DNA from: Tropicimonas sediminicola
Lineage (GTDB): Bacteria; Pseudomonadota; Alphaproteobacteria; Rhodobacterales; Rhodobacteraceae
NCBI RefSeq assembly: GCF_900188335.1
Contig: NZ_FZOY01000004.1
Span: 434,001 to 498,000 of the forward strand
Length of the DNA stretch: 64,000 nucleotides
Reading direction: 5' to 3'
The position numbers and the translations under genes are program-made. This document shows, in pieces, positions 36,662 through 46,595 of the stretch. Position 1 is the first letter of the stretch; the number at the start of each line of letters is the position of its first letter. Below the pieces are notes generated by a model. It searched no databases and had not been told where the DNA came from. It worked only from the letters and a program-made list of their open reading frames with translations.

Positions 36662-37723
36662 ATGACATCACGACAGGAGATCCGTCTCGTGCCCATCACC
36701 CTACGCAGCCTCGCCCTCGCGGCAGGCCTCGCCTCCCTGGCCGGCCTCGCCACTGCGCAGGAGGTGACGTTGCGCTTCCAGCACTTCGTCTCCCCCAAAT
36801 CCGCCAACCCGACCTATTTCATGGATCCATGGGTCAAGGCGATCGAGGAGCAGTCGGGAGGGCGCATCAAGGTCGAGCTCTATCCGGCGATGGCTCTCGG
36901 CGGCAAGGCGCAGAGCCAGTACGACCTGATCCGCGACGGCGTGATCGACGGCGGCTGGGTGATCCCCGGCTACCAGCCCGGCCGCTTCCCGGAAGCGGAG
37001 GCGCTGGAACTGCCGTTCATGATGCCGAAGTCCGGCGAGGTTGCCTCCGTCGCCGCCTGGAACTTCACCCAGAAGCACCTGATGGACGATTTCGCCGACG
37101 TGCACCTGATCGCCGCCCACATGCACGGCCCGGGGCTGGTCCACAAGAAGGGTCCGGCGATCACCTCGGTCGAGGATTTCGACGGCCTCAAGCTGCGCGG
37201 CCCGTCGCGCCCGGCGACTCTGTTGCTGGAGAAACTCGGCGCGACGCCGGTCGGCATGCCGGTACCCGGCTTCCCCGAGGCGCTGGCCAAGGGCGTGCTC
37301 GACGGCGGCGTGATCACCTGGGAGATGTCGCCTTCTCTCAAGCTGGACGAACTGACCGACAGCCACACCGACGTCGCGGGCGACCGGGCGCTCTACAACC
37401 TCTACTTCATCTGGGCGATGAACAAGGCGAAGTACGAGAGCCTGCCCGATGACCTGAAGGCGGTGATCGACGCCAACTCCGGCCTGATGGCCTCGGCCTG
37501 GGCCGGCAAGGCGCATGACACCGGCGACGTGGAGGGGCGCGACGCCATGGCCGCGGCCGGCAACGAGATCGGCGAGATCAGCGCCGAGGAAACCGACCGC
37601 ATCGAGGCGCTCGGCGAGGACGTCACCGCCGAGTGGATCGCGGAAGTCACCGCCCGCGGCCTGGACGGCGCGGCGCTGGTCGAGGACGCCCGCGCCATGG
37701 TCGCGGCTGCGGTGGAGCAGTAA
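36662..37723 (+). CDS. TRAP transporter periplasmic substrate-binding protein (DctP-like), orphan
   Basis: 353 aa from ATG 36662 (AAGGAG 8 bases upstream); GTG 36689 with its own AGGAG is a strong alternative and would give a shorter signal peptide. The signal peptide ends in A-T-A-Q. DctP features: V-T-L-R-F-Q-H-F, G-G-R-I-K-V-E-L-Y, the conserved F-D-G-L-K-L-R-G-P-S-R plus the carboxylate-binding Arg, and Y-N-L-Y-F-I-W-A-M-N. The membrane subunits DctQ and DctM are not within the window. The ligand is probably a C4 or aromatic carboxylate but unproven. Confidence 0.9.
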   Translation: MTSRQEIRLVPITLRSLALAAGLASLAGLATAQEVTLRFQHFVSPKSANPTYFMDPWVKAIEEQSGGRIKVELYPAMALGGKAQSQYDLIRDGVIDGGWVIPGYQPGRFPEAEALELPFMMPKSGEVASVAAWNFTQKHLMDDFADVHLIAAHMHGPGLVHKKGPAITSVEDFDGLKLRGPSRPATLLLEKLGATPVGMPVPGFPEALAKGVLDGGVITWEMSPSLKLDELTDSHTDVAGDRALYNLYFIWAMNKAKYESLPDDLKAVIDANSGLMASAWAGKAHDTGDVEGRDAMAAAGNEIGEISAEETDRIEALGEDVTAEWIAEVTARGLDGAALVEDARAMVAAAVEQ

Positions 37724-37784
37724 CGGCTCCGGTCTCCTCGCGGACCCTCTTCAGGCAGCACCAAGTATCCGGTGCTGGAACAAG

Positions 37785-37841
37785 GGTATTTGAGCCAAGA
37801 AGACGACGCGCCGTTTCGCTTGTCTTCTTGGCGAAAATACC
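37785..37841. repeat. Long hairpin with 20-nt arms between convergent genes
   Basis: The left arm (37785-37804) and right arm (37822-37841) pair at 18 of 20 positions around a 17-nt loop. The arms contain CCAAGAAGAC / GTCTTCTTGG and end in TATTT / AAATA. The sequence recalls the 'CTTCTTGGCGAAAATAC' element frequent at gene ends in Rhodobacteraceae (from memory). It would terminate or protect transcripts of the TRAP gene and rsmD. Confidence 0.6.
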
Positions 37842-37871
37842 TCTTTCCCCAAGTTCAGTGGCAGCGCACCG

Positions 37872-38459
37872 TCAGCTTTCGGACGTAGCGCTGCCCACAC
37901 GCTCCGGGCCGCGCAGCAGCGTGACATGGGTGTCGCCCCAGTTGCGGCGATCCTCCAGTTCGAAGCCCTCCGGCGGGTCCATCGGGGCGTTCTCTTCCCA
38001 GACCACCAGGGCGCCAGATGCAAGCCAGCCGCCGGCCAGCGCCGAAGCGATGGCGCGTTCGCCCAGGCCCTTGCCGTAGGGCGGGTCGAGAAACACCAGA
38101 TCGAAGGCCGGGCCGCGCGCTTCTCCGAGCCGTGTCGCGTCGCGGCGGAAGACCTTGGTCACCCCCTGTGCGCGCATCTTCTCGATATTCTCCCGCAGCA
38201 ACGCGCGCGCTTTTCCGCCGTCGTCGACAAAGGTCACGTGCGACGCCCCGCGCGACAGGGCTTCCAGCCCGAGCGCACCGGTCCCCGCGAAGAGATCCAG
38301 CACGCGGGCGTCCTCCACCGGGTCGCCATGGCTGTGGGCGAGCAGATTGAACAGGCTCTCGCGCACCCGGTCCGAGGTCGGGCGCAGATGCGCGGCCGTA
38401 TCCCCCTTCCCCACCGACGCGAGCGCGAGCCCGCGGTTCCGTCCGGCGATGATCCTCAT
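37872..38459 (-). CDS. rsmD: 16S rRNA (guanine(966)-N2)-methyltransferase
   Basis: 195 aa. Family signatures: M-R-I-I-A-G at the start, R-P-T-S-D-R-V-R-E-S-L-F-N near residue 27-39, SAM-binding D-L-F-A-G-T-G-A-L-G, and catalytic D-L-V-F-L-D-P-P-Y. It methylates G966 in the small subunit. Its start overlaps the stop of the flavoprotein gene upstream (ATGA). Confidence 0.94.
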   Translation of the reverse strand: MRIIAGRNRGLALASVGKGDTAAHLRPTSDRVRESLFNLLAHSHGDPVEDARVLDLFAGTGALGLEALSRGASHVTFVDDGGKARALLRENIEKMRAQGVTKVFRRDATRLGEARGPAFDLVFLDPPYGKGLGERAIASALAGGWLASGALVVWEENAPMDPPEGFELEDRRNWGDTHVTLLRGPERVGSATSES

Positions 38460-39667
38460 GCCTTCATCAGGTCCTTCAGGTCAGTGGCCGGGTCCGCGAT
38501 GGCGGCCGGGTCGGCGGATCTGCCGGCATCGATCAGGCGCTTGCCAACCATGTAGGAGCGCGGATCGTTCATCGCGTCCACGGCGAGCAGTCTCGCGCCC
38601 GCGAAATACCAGTGCGAGACCACGCCATCGCGCTCGCCGCGGCGAATGACGACCCGGTCGTAGCCGGTGTTGAGCCCCGCGATCTGGAGTTTCACGTCGT
38701 ATTGATCCGACCAGAACCAGACCTTCGGGTCATAGGCCTCCTGCGCACCCAGCATGTTGCGCGCCACGAGTTCGGCCTGGTCGATGGCGTTCTGCACGCT
38801 TTCCAGCCGGATCCGGCCGTCGCGCCAGGGGAAGGACGCGCAATCGCCCGCGGCCCAGACGCTGGCGTCGGAGGTGCGGCCCTGCGCGTCCACCGCGATG
38901 CCGTTGTCGACCGTCAGCCCCGCGGCTTCCGCCAGCTCGGTGGCCGGGCTGATGCCGATGCCGACGATCACCATGTCCACCGTCAGGTCCGTGCCGTCGG
39001 TCAGGCGCGCGCCGGTGACACGATCCTCTCCCGTGAGCCGCTCCAGCCCCACGCCTTCGCGCAGGTCGACGCCATGACCGCGGTGGAGCGCCCGGAAGTA
39101 ATCGGAGGTCTCGGGCGCGGCGACGCGTTGCAGGATCCGGTCGGCCATCTCGACCAGCGTCACGTCCAGCCCCAGCTTCGAGGCCACCGCCGCGGCTTCG
39201 AGCCCGATGTAGCCGCCGCCGACGATCAGCGCCCGTGCGCCGGGGCGGATCTCGGTGGCGATCCGGTCCACGTCGCGCAGGGTACGGACCACGTGCACAC
39301 CCCCAAGAAGCCCGCCGACCGCCGGCGGCAGGCGCCGCGGGATGGAGCCGGTGGTCAGAGCAAGCTGGTCGTAGGCGAGCGTCTCCCCGCCGAGCACCAG
39401 CGTTCTGTCCGCAAGGTCGATCGCGTCGACCCGGCGGTCGGTAAGCAGCGTGATGTCGTTCTCGGCATAGAAGGCCTCGGGACGCAGGTAGAGGCGCTCC
39501 AGCTCCATCTCGCCAAGAAGGTACTTCTTGGAGAGCGGCGGGCGCTGGTAAGGCGGCGCATGCTCCTCGCCGATCAGCGTCAGCTTGCCGGTGAACCCTT
39601 CCGCCCGGAGCTTGGCCACGAGCGAGGAGCCGGCCTGACCGGCCCCGACGACGACAATACCCGACAT
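38456..39667 (-). CDS. Ferredoxin/rubredoxin-reductase-type FAD oxidoreductase
   Basis: 403 aa from ATG 39667 (AGGAGG upstream). FAD motif G-A-G-Q-A-G near residue 7-12, NAD(P) motif G-G-G-Y-I-G-L-E-A-A near 150, and the second FAD motif V-W-A-A-G-D-C-A-S-F-P. Like putidaredoxin and rhodocoxin reductases it has a C-terminal reductase domain of about 75 residues. It would pass electrons from NAD(P)H to a small iron-sulfur protein for a P450 or dioxygenase, but no partner gene is nearby. It overlaps rsmD. Confidence 0.87.
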   Translation of the reverse strand: MSGIVVVGAGQAGSSLVAKLRAEGFTGKLTLIGEEHAPPYQRPPLSKKYLLGEMELERLYLRPEAFYAENDITLLTDRRVDAIDLADRTLVLGGETLAYDQLALTTGSIPRRLPPAVGGLLGGVHVVRTLRDVDRIATEIRPGARALIVGGGYIGLEAAAVASKLGLDVTLVEMADRILQRVAAPETSDYFRALHRGHGVDLREGVGLERLTGEDRVTGARLTDGTDLTVDMVIVGIGISPATELAEAAGLTVDNGIAVDAQGRTSDASVWAAGDCASFPWRDGRIRLESVQNAIDQAELVARNMLGAQEAYDPKVWFWSDQYDVKLQIAGLNTGYDRVVIRRGERDGVVSHWYFAGARLLAVDAMNDPRSYMVGKRLIDAGRSADPAAIADPATDLKDLMKA

Positions 39668-39770
39668 GGGCTCCTCCTTGGACTGGCGTGATCGCGCGCG
39701 CACCCTATCGCCGCCGGGCGGCGAAAGGCAATTGGTGACGCGGGCAGCGCCCGGCCGTCCGGGGGTGGGA

Positions 39771-40055
39771 TCAGCCGGCCAGTTGGTCCATCGCCTCGGC
39801 GAGCTTGCGGTCCCGCTCGGTCAGCCCACCGGCGTCATGGGTGGTCAGCCGCACCTCGACCGTGCGGTAGACATTGCTCCACTCGGGATGGTGGTTCAGC
39901 TTCTCGGCGTGGATCGCCACGCGGGTCATCCAGCCGAAGGCCTCGACGAAATCGGCGAAGCGGAAGCTTCGGGTGATCGCCTTGCCGCCCTCTTCCAGGG
40001 TCCAGCCCGCGTCGCGGAGCCGCTCCAGTGCGGCGGGTTCGATGGTATCGGTCAA
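39771..40055 (-). CDS. phhB: 4a-hydroxytetrahydrobiopterin dehydratase
   Basis: 94 aa from TTG 40055, overlapping the stop of the upstream gene (TTGA); there is no ATG before the family start. The pterin-carbinolamine dehydratase signature [10 protein letters not shown] is clear, with the His pair. It regenerates the pterin cofactor used by phenylalanine hydroxylase; no hydroxylase gene is in the window. Confidence 0.9.
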   Translation of the reverse strand: MTDTIEPAALERLRDAGWTLEEGGKAITRSFRFADFVEAFGWMTRVAIHAEKLNHHPEWSNVYRTVEVRLTTHDAGGLTERDRKLAEAMDQLAG

Positions 40056-41242
40056 TCGTGGTCCTCCCCGGTTCGCCTGAACGGGCCATAGCTCGTCAGG
40101 ATCTCGATTTCCTCGTCGACGGCACGCGCCTCGGCCTTCAGGAACTCGGCAATGGCGCGGGCAAAGCCCGGGTCCGCCGCCCAGTGCAGCGAATGGGTGG
40201 TCACCGGCAGGTAGCCGCGCGCCAGCTTGTGCTCGCCCTGCGCCCCGGCCTCCACGGTCTCCAGGCCGTGGGCGATCGCGTAGTCGATGGCCTGATAATA
40301 GCACGCCTCGAAATGCAGGCAGGGGTGCCGTTCGAGGGCGCCCCAGTAACGGCCGTAGAGCGCGCGCCGGCCGATGAAGTTGAGCGCGCCTGCGACGTTG
40401 AACCCCTCCCGTTCGGCGAGCACGAGCAGGATGTCGTCGCGCAGGGTCTCGTGGGCGATCTCGAAGAACGCGCGGGTCAGGTAGGGTCGGCCCCATTTGC
40501 GGCTGCCGGTGTCCTGGTAGAAAACCCAGAAATCGTCCCAGTGATGCGGTTCGATCTCGTCGCCGGTGAGCGCCCGGATGTGCCCGCCGAAGCCCTGCGC
40601 GGTCGCGCGCTCCTTGCGGATGTTCTTGCGCTTGCGGGAGGAAAGCGCGGCGAGGAAGCCGTCGAAATCCTCGTAGCCGGCGTTCTCCCAGTGAAACTGC
40701 TGGCTGATGCGGTGCATCAGGCCCATCTGCCGACCCGCCGCCGCCTCGTCGGCGGTGCAGAAGGTCGCGTGCAAGGTGGAGACGCCGTTGTCGGCGGCAA
40801 GCTTCACCGCGCCCTGGACCAAGGCGCCCATGCCGATCTGCTCGAACCCCGGCCGGACGAGGAAACGCCGGCCCGTGGCCGGAGTGAACGGCACCGCGAT
40901 CTGCAGTTTGGGGTAGTAATCGCCGCCGGCGTTCTCGTAGGCCTGCGCCCAGGAATGATCGAAGATGTATTCGCCCTGGCTGTGCTGCTTGGCGTAGAGC
41001 GGCGCGCAGGCGATCATCTCGCCGTCGAGCCGAGCCACGAGATAGGAGGGCTGCCAGCCGGTGCCGGGACCGACCGAGCCGCTGTCTTCCAGAGCCGTGA
41101 GGAACCGATGCGTGGTGAAGGGGTCGAGCGGGCGGAATCCGTCGGCCGCCTCGGGGCAGGCGCAGGCGTCCCACTCGGCCGCCGGGATCACGGCGAGCGA
41201 GGGGAGGACCTGTATCTCGATGGCGGTCTCGGACTGGCTCAT
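40052..41242 (-). CDS. FemAB/GNAT-like protein (peptidogalycan-type, DUF482)
   Basis: 396 aa from ATG 41242. The pattern F-L-x-A-L-E-x-S, [22 protein letters not shown] and [10 protein letters not shown] belongs to the DUF482/COG3146 family, related to FemAB-type GNAT acyltransferases. The C-terminal half shows G-E-H-K-L-A-R-G-Y. Members are thought to add amino acids or acyl groups to envelope substrates, but none is well characterised. It lies in a minus-strand series RidA-GDPD-this gene-phhB. Confidence 0.83.
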   Translation of the reverse strand: MSQSETAIEIQVLPSLAVIPAAEWDACACPEAADGFRPLDPFTTHRFLTALEDSGSVGPGTGWQPSYLVARLDGEMIACAPLYAKQHSQGEYIFDHSWAQAYENAGGDYYPKLQIAVPFTPATGRRFLVRPGFEQIGMGALVQGAVKLAADNGVSTLHATFCTADEAAAGRQMGLMHRISQQFHWENAGYEDFDGFLAALSSRKRKNIRKERATAQGFGGHIRALTGDEIEPHHWDDFWVFYQDTGSRKWGRPYLTRAFFEIAHETLRDDILLVLAEREGFNVAGALNFIGRRALYGRYWGALERHPCLHFEACYYQAIDYAIAHGLETVEAGAQGEHKLARGYLPVTTHSLHWAADPGFARAIAEFLKAEARAVDEEIEILTSYGPFRRTGEDHD

Positions 41243-41295
41243 GGCGCCTTTCGGATCTGGTTGCGGCCCTACACTTGGCGCTGGCCGGGCCGGGA

Positions 41296-42051
41296 TCAAG
41301 CCGCCATGTAACCCTCGAAGGTCACGTTGTCGGCAAGCCGGCGCGCCTCCATCTCGGCCTCGGCCGAGCGGATCGTCCAGCATAGCACCGGCATGCCGCG
41401 CGCCCGCACCGCCTCGACGGCGGGATTGCCCAGATCGCGGGCGTGGTGGCTGATGAAGCTGGCGCCTGCCGCATCGAAATCGGCGATCCGGGCCAGCCGG
41501 GTCCGGGTTGCCTCGGACACCGCGGGCCAATCCGCCGCCTCGAAAGCGCAGGTCGTCAGGCCCCGTGTCGATTCCGGCGCATGGGCGGCGAAGGCGATCA
41601 TGGAGTGGGGGTTGAAGGACATGAAGGCGATGGGGCCGGAATAGCCCTTCGCGACCTCCGCGACCGCTTCCTCCAGGGGACCGACGTCGGGCCCGAGCGC
41701 GCCGTCCTGGTCCTTGATCTCGACCAGCAGGGGCACCTGCCCGGCGACCAGGTCGAGGATCTCGGCGAAGGTCGGAATCCCCTCCTCGCCGCCGAGAAGG
41801 CCGATCTTGCCGAGTTCGGTGGCGCTGCGCTCCCGAAGCAGGCCGTGCTCGCCGGTCAGCCGCTTCAGGTCGTCGTCGTGAAACACCATCGGCTGCCCGT
41901 CAGACGACCGCTGCAGATCGATCTCGATCCCGTAATTCCCGGCGATCGCGGCGCGCACGGCGGCGCGGGAATTCTCCGGCCGGCCGGCCGCGCGGTCATG
42001 GAGCGCCCGGTGCGCGATCGGGCGTGAAAGGAAATCCGCATGGAGCGTCAT
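41296..42051 (-). CDS. Glycerophosphodiester phosphodiesterase
   Basis: 251 aa, cytosolic (no signal peptide). The GDPD signature is I-A-H-R-A-L-H ... P-E-N-S near residues 12-28, followed by E-I-D-L-Q and V-F-H-D-D-D-L-x-R-L-T-G. It hydrolyses deacylated phospholipids to sn-glycerol 3-phosphate and alcohol. It follows the RidA gene by 30 bp and is probably in the same operon. Confidence 0.92.
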   Translation of the reverse strand: MTLHADFLSRPIAHRALHDRAAGRPENSRAAVRAAIAGNYGIEIDLQRSSDGQPMVFHDDDLKRLTGEHGLLRERSATELGKIGLLGGEEGIPTFAEILDLVAGQVPLLVEIKDQDGALGPDVGPLEEAVAEVAKGYSGPIAFMSFNPHSMIAFAAHAPESTRGLTTCAFEAADWPAVSEATRTRLARIADFDAAGASFISHHARDLGNPAVEAVRARGMPVLCWTIRSAEAEMEARRLADNVTFEGYMAA

Positions 42052-42081
42052 GGCGGGCCTGCCTGTGATGGTTTGCCTGGG

Positions 42082-42552
42082 TCAGCCGATCTGGAAGATC
42101 GCCTCGATCTCGACCGCCACGCCCAGGGGCAGGGCCGCCGCCGAGACCGCGGACCGGGAGTGACGGCCGGCGTCGCCAAGCGCCTCGACGAGGAAGTCCG
42201 ACGCCCCGTTCACGACCTTGGGCTGATCGGTGAAATCGGACGTGGAATTGACGAAACCGGTCAGTTTGACCACCCGTTTCAGTCGGTCGAGGTCGCCGCC
42301 GCAGGCGGCCTTGCACTGGGCGAGGAGCGAGAGCGCGCAGAGCTTGGCCGCAGCCGCGCCCTCCGGCACGCCCATGTCGGCGCCGAGCTTGCCGGTGACG
42401 AGCCCGTCGGGTCCGGCGCTGATCTGGCCGGAGACGAAGACGAGGTCTCCGACCACCACGTAGGGCACGTAGTTCGCCGCCGGAGCGGGCGCGTCGGGAA
42501 GGGTCACGCCGAGTTCGGCGAGGCGGGTTTCGATGACGCCTGGCATGGGCAT
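42082..42552 (-). CDS. RidA family protein (reactive imine/enamine deaminase type)
   Basis: 156 aa from ATG 42552 (AAAGGAG upstream). The longer subfamily of YjgF/RidA with N-Y-V-P-Y-V-V-V-G, F-V-S-G-Q-I and R-S-A-V-S-A-A-A-L-P-L-G-V-A-V-E-I-E. The Arg at the R-S-A-V position is the residue needed for 2-aminoacrylate deaminase activity in RidA. It lies 19 bp downstream of the HlyD gene and just upstream of GDPD. Confidence 0.9.
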   Translation of the reverse strand: MPMPGVIETRLAELGVTLPDAPAPAANYVPYVVVGDLVFVSGQISAGPDGLVTGKLGADMGVPEGAAAAKLCALSLLAQCKAACGGDLDRLKRVVKLTGFVNSTSDFTDQPKVVNGASDFLVEALGDAGRHSRSAVSAAALPLGVAVEIEAIFQIG

Positions 42553-42571
42553 CGCTCCTTTGGAGAGGGCG

Positions 42572-43873
42572 TCAGGTTTCCCGGAACGCCTTGTTGAAAT
42601 AGTCGGTGAAGGGTTTGAGCAGGTAGGCCATCGGCGTCCGCTGGTTGGTCTGGATATAGGCCTCGACCGGCATCCCGGGGATGATCTCCAGCCCTTCGAG
42701 CTTGTCCAGCTCGCCTTCCTTCAGCTCGATCTCGGCACGGTAGTAGGACACCATCGTGCGCTCGTCGGTGAAGGCATCGGCGGAGATCTTGGCCACCACA
42801 CCGTTCATCTCCGGCGTGGTCCGCGACGAGAAGGCCGAGAAGCGCAGCACGACCTCCTGGCCCACGTGCACCTCGTCGACATGGATCGGCTCGACCCGGG
42901 TGGCGATCACCAGCGGGCGGTCCTGCGGCACGATATAGGCCACCGGATCCGCCGGCCGCACCACCGAACGCGGGGTGTTGACGACCATGCCGTAGACGAT
43001 GCCCGACGCCGGCGCCGTGATCTCCATGCGCGCCAGCCGCTGCCGCAGGCTTTGGCGGCGCTCGATCAGCTCCACGAGGTTGTATTGCAGGTCGCGCATC
43101 CGGGTGATGGCTTCCTCGCGGCGGGAGGTTTCGAGCTTGAGGATCTCGATGTCGATTTCCGTCATCCGCCCGAGGGCCTCGGCGCGGCTCGCGGTCAGCT
43201 CCCCGATGGTGCCGGAAAGCCCGGCCTTTTCGCGGCGCAGGGCGAGGACACGGGCGGATTGCGCAAGGCCACGGTCGAGCAGCGACTGCTGGTCGGTCAG
43301 TTCCTCGTCGATCAGCTCCAGCTGCTCGCCGAGTGCCGCGCTCTGGGAATCGATCCCCTCGACCTGCGACTGGATCTGGTCCCGACGGCGGGCGAGCTGC
43401 TCGGATTCCTTCTCCAGCGTTGTGCGCCGCGCGTCGAACAGCCGTTCCTGGCCTTCGAGCAATTCGGCCACTTCCTCGCGCTCGGCGGCGACTTCCGCGA
43501 GCTCAGGATGGAACTCGATCTCGTCCAGCCCGTCGCGCTCGGCCACCATCCGGCCGATGCGCGCCATCAGTTCGTAGAGCTGACCCTCGACGATGGCCAG
43601 TTCGGAGCTCAGGTCGGTCGGGTCGAGACGGATCAGCACGTCGCCGGCGGCGACCATGTCGCCCTCCTCGACGAGCACCTCATCCACGATGCCGCCGTCC
43701 AGGTGCTGGACGACCTGGCGGTTCTGCTCCACCTCGAGCTGGCCCGGCGCGACGATGGCGCCGGAGATGTAGGTCATCACCGACCAGGTGCCGAAGCCGC
43801 CCACGAGGATCAGCAGGGCAACGAAGCCGACGATCAGCGGCCCGCGGGCCGACGGAATTTTGCGCGTGCTCAC
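42572..43873 (-). CDS. Type I secretion membrane-fusion protein (HlyD/PrtE family)
   Basis: 433 aa from GTG 43873, which overlaps the ABC gene stop (GTGA). One transmembrane segment (about 12-32), a lipoyl-like half ([11 protein letters not shown]), a long coiled coil (about 85-290, rich in E/L/R heptads), then the second lipoyl half (I-T-A-P-A-S-G-I-V) and a beta-barrel domain ending near P-M-A-Y-L-L-K-P. It bridges the inner-membrane ABC exporter and the outer-membrane TolC channel. No TolC gene is nearby. Confidence 0.93.
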   Translation of the reverse strand: MSTRKIPSARGPLIVGFVALLILVGGFGTWSVMTYISGAIVAPGQLEVEQNRQVVQHLDGGIVDEVLVEEGDMVAAGDVLIRLDPTDLSSELAIVEGQLYELMARIGRMVAERDGLDEIEFHPELAEVAAEREEVAELLEGQERLFDARRTTLEKESEQLARRRDQIQSQVEGIDSQSAALGEQLELIDEELTDQQSLLDRGLAQSARVLALRREKAGLSGTIGELTASRAEALGRMTEIDIEILKLETSRREEAITRMRDLQYNLVELIERRQSLRQRLARMEITAPASGIVYGMVVNTPRSVVRPADPVAYIVPQDRPLVIATRVEPIHVDEVHVGQEVVLRFSAFSSRTTPEMNGVVAKISADAFTDERTMVSYYRAEIELKEGELDKLEGLEIIPGMPVEAYIQTNQRTPMAYLLKPFTDYFNKAFRET

Positions 43874-45654
43874 GAGACACCTCCCTGCCCCTTGGAGCTT
43901 TGAATCTGGGCCGCGTTCTGGACCACTTCGGAGAGAACCTCGTCGCGCGGTCCGAAGGCGCGGCGGATGCCGCCATCGAGGACGAGCAGGAGTTCACATT
44001 CCTGGATCGCCGCCGGGCGGTGCGCCATGATGATAACCGATCGCTGCTCGGACTTCATCTGCCGGATCGCCCGGTTGAGCGCCTCGGAGCCTTCGTTGTC
44101 GAGGTTCGAGTTGGGCTCGTCGAGCACGAGGATCACCGGATCGCCGTAGAGCGCACGCGCCAGGCCGATCCGCTGGACCTGCCCGCCGGAAAGCCGGTTG
44201 GAGGCCGAAACCAGCGGCGTGTCGTAGCCCTGGGGCAGCTTCAGGATCATCTCGTGCGCGGCGGCCTTCTGCGCCGCCTCCACCACCTTCTTAGGGTCCG
44301 GCTGGGTGGACAGGCGGGCGATGTTCTCGGCGATGGTGCCGTCGAAGAGGGTCACCCGCTGCGGCAGGTAGCCGATGTGCTGGCCGAGGACGTCCGGATC
44401 GTATTGATCGAGTGCCGCGCCATCGAGGCGGATCTTGCCGCCGGCGCAACGCCAGACCCCGGTGATGGCGCGGGCGAGCGTCGTCTTGCCGGAGCCGGAG
44501 GGGCCGATCACGCCCATCGCCTTGCCGGGCGGAAGCGTGAAGCTGACCATCCGGAGCGAGGCCTGGCTCTCGCCGGGCGGCACCACCGTCACCTGCTGGC
44601 CCTCGAGCCGCGCGGCAGGGCGCGGCAGGGGCGTGCGCTGAATCTCCGGCGGGACGTCCGAAAGCAGCCGCGTCAGGTTTTGCCAGCCGCGCGAGGCGCG
44701 CTGCAGCAGCTCCCACTGGCCGATCGCCAGCTCCACCGGGGCGAGCGCCCGGCCGAGCAGGATCGAGCCCGCGATCATGGCACCGGCGGACAGTTCGTTC
44801 TGCAGCACCAGGTAGGCGCCGAGACCGAGCATCGCCGATTGCAGGAACAGGCGGAGCGACTTGGTGGCCGAGGTAAAGGCGCCGGCGCGGTCGGAGGCGG
44901 CAAGTTGCAGGTCCATCGCCGTGCCGCGGGCCATCTGCCAGCGGTCGAAGGTGGAACCGCGCATCCCGAGCGCCTCGACAGCCTCGGCCTCGTCGCGCAT
45001 CTGGTCCGACATCCGCTCCGCGCGCTGGCCCATCCCGGCGGCTTCCAGCGCAGGCTGCCGGGTGCGCCACTGGTTGAGCAGCGTCACGCAGACCAGCGTG
45101 ATGCCACCTGCGACGGCCAGCGCTCCGAGCCAGGGATGGAAGATGAAGATCGCGAACAGGAAGATCGGCGTCCACGGCATGTCGAAAAAGGCGAGGAGCG
45201 CGGGCGAGCCGAGAAACCGCTGAACGATCTCGAGATCGCGCAGGCCGGTCTGCGCGGCTTCGGCGCCGGGACGGCCGGTCTCGCTGCGCAGCACCGCCGA
45301 GAACACGCGGCTGTCCAGCAGCGTCTGGAAGCGCGCCCCGGCCCGGGCCATGACCCGGCCGCGCGCATAATCCAGCAGACCCATCATCAGGTAGAGGAAG
45401 GCCACGAGAACCGACAGCGCCAGCAACGTCTCCTCGGACCGCGAGCCGAGCACCCGGTCGTAGATCTGCAGCATGTAGAGCGGGCCGGTCAGCATAAGCA
45501 GGTTGACGAAGATCGAGAACACGAAGGCGGATGTGAAGAGGCTTCGACTCTCGGCCCGGGCCTGCTGAAGCTCCTGCCGTCCGGCTCTTGTGTCAGGTGC
45601 GCGCATTCTCGCCGGTCTCCTCGTTTTCGGCCGGTTGTCACCCATCATCCCCAC
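43870..45654 (-). CDS. Type I secretion ABC transporter, permease-ATPase (PrtD/HlyB type)
   Basis: 594 aa from ATG 45654; ATG 45606 (578 aa) is an alternative. There is no N-terminal C39 peptidase domain, as in PrtD-like exporters of RTX proteases and adhesins. About six membrane segments (about 40-310) precede the nucleotide-binding domain with Walker [10 protein letters not shown], signature L-S-G-G-Q-V-Q-R and Walker [14 protein letters not shown]. Its natural substrates are C-terminal-signal RTX proteins; the two at 10279-12972 fit. It is divergent from mlaA across about 60 bp. Confidence 0.93.
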   Translation of the reverse strand: MGMMGDNRPKTRRPARMRAPDTRAGRQELQQARAESRSLFTSAFVFSIFVNLLMLTGPLYMLQIYDRVLGSRSEETLLALSVLVAFLYLMMGLLDYARGRVMARAGARFQTLLDSRVFSAVLRSETGRPGAEAAQTGLRDLEIVQRFLGSPALLAFFDMPWTPIFLFAIFIFHPWLGALAVAGGITLVCVTLLNQWRTRQPALEAAGMGQRAERMSDQMRDEAEAVEALGMRGSTFDRWQMARGTAMDLQLAASDRAGAFTSATKSLRLFLQSAMLGLGAYLVLQNELSAGAMIAGSILLGRALAPVELAIGQWELLQRASRGWQNLTRLLSDVPPEIQRTPLPRPAARLEGQQVTVVPPGESQASLRMVSFTLPPGKAMGVIGPSGSGKTTLARAITGVWRCAGGKIRLDGAALDQYDPDVLGQHIGYLPQRVTLFDGTIAENIARLSTQPDPKKVVEAAQKAAAHEMILKLPQGYDTPLVSASNRLSGGQVQRIGLARALYGDPVILVLDEPNSNLDNEGSEALNRAIRQMKSEQRSVIIMAHRPAAIQECELLLVLDGGIRRAFGPRDEVLSEVVQNAAQIQSSKGQGGVS

Positions 45655-45713
45655 CGCTACGTTGCACGAACAGTGGGGCCGGCGGGTCTTTGGTCAGCCT
45701 CGGATGGCAAACT

Positions 45714-46595
45714 ATGATGAAGCGTTTGATAATTCCAATGAAGTTTCACACCGGATATTTTCCCCGCCGTCTGAGTGCAATCGCTTTGTCCGGTCTCCTG
45801 CTGGTTCCGGCGGGATGCGGCCCGGCGGCGATCCCCAGCGGCATCAACGATCCCAACGAGGCCAGCAATCGCGAGGTCCACGAGTTCAACAAGCGGCTCG
45901 ACGAGCGCGTGCTGGGCGGCGGGCCGGAGGCCGAGAGCCCGGCGCCGGTCGTGGGCGACGCGCCCGCGGCGGTGGACGACAGCACGGTGGTCGCCGCGGA
46001 AGAGGCGCCGCTGGAGGGGCCCGGGCCGCTGCTGATCATGGTCGCCAACTTCGGCGCCAACCTCGACAACCCGCGGCGCATCGCCAACAGCCTGCTGCAG
46101 GTGCGCCCGGGCGATGCGGCGCACAACACCTTGCGGCTCGGCATCAATTCCACCATCGGCGTGTTCGGCCTGTTCGACGTGGCCCGCGCCGCCGGCCTGC
46201 CCGAGATCGACACCGATTTCGGCGAGACGCTGCACGTCTGGGGCGTGCCCGAGGGTCCCTACCAGGAGCTGCCGGTGATCGGCCCCTCAACTCGGCGTGA
46301 CACCGTGGGAATGGCGGTGGACTTCGCGGGCAATCCGCTGTGGTATCTGTTCCCGTGGCCGCAGAACCTCGTCGCCAACGGTTTCACCTGGGCCGGCGAG
46401 GCGACAGACCGGCTGCGGTATTCCGAGACGGTGGATTCCGTTCTCTACGACTCGGCCGACAGCTACGCCCAGACCCGGCTGATCTACCTCCAGAACCGCC
46501 GCTTCGAGCTTGGGCGCGGCGAAGTTGCAGAAGAAGACTATTTTGACCCCTACGAGGATATCTATGGCGACGACATCTCTGGCACTGGCGAGTGA
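45714..46595 (+). CDS. mlaA: Outer-membrane lipoprotein MlaA (VacJ) with unusual insert
   Basis: 293 aa from ATG 45714; ATG 45738 is an alternative. The signal ends in a lipobox V-P-A-G-C near residue 34. The MlaA core is recognisable (I-N-D-P-N-E-A-S-N-R, F-G-A-N-L-D-N-P, N-T-L-R-L-G-I-N-S, D-T-D-F-G-E-T-L). Between the first helix and the core is a roughly 40-residue Ala/Pro/Glu-rich stretch (about 70-105) where typical MlaA has a short link. The protein should remove mislocalised phospholipids from the outer leaflet with MlaC. mlaC starts inside its last codons. Confidence 0.88.
   Translation: MMKRLIIPMKFHTGYFPRRLSAIALSGLLLVPAGCGPAAIPSGINDPNEASNREVHEFNKRLDERVLGGGPEAESPAPVVGDAPAAVDDSTVVAAEEAPLEGPGPLLIMVANFGANLDNPRRIANSLLQVRPGDAAHNTLRLGINSTIGVFGLFDVARAAGLPEIDTDFGETLHVWGVPEGPYQELPVIGPSTRRDTVGMAVDFAGNPLWYLFPWPQNLVANGFTWAGEATDRLRYSETVDSVLYDSADSYAQTRLIYLQNRRFELGRGEVAEEDYFDPYEDIYGDDISGTGE

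Noticed and set aside
39520-39545. GCCAAGAAG...CTTCTTGG as another copy of the 37.8-kb element
   Set aside because: It is inside the flavoprotein coding sequence with a short imperfect stem, so it is probably chance.
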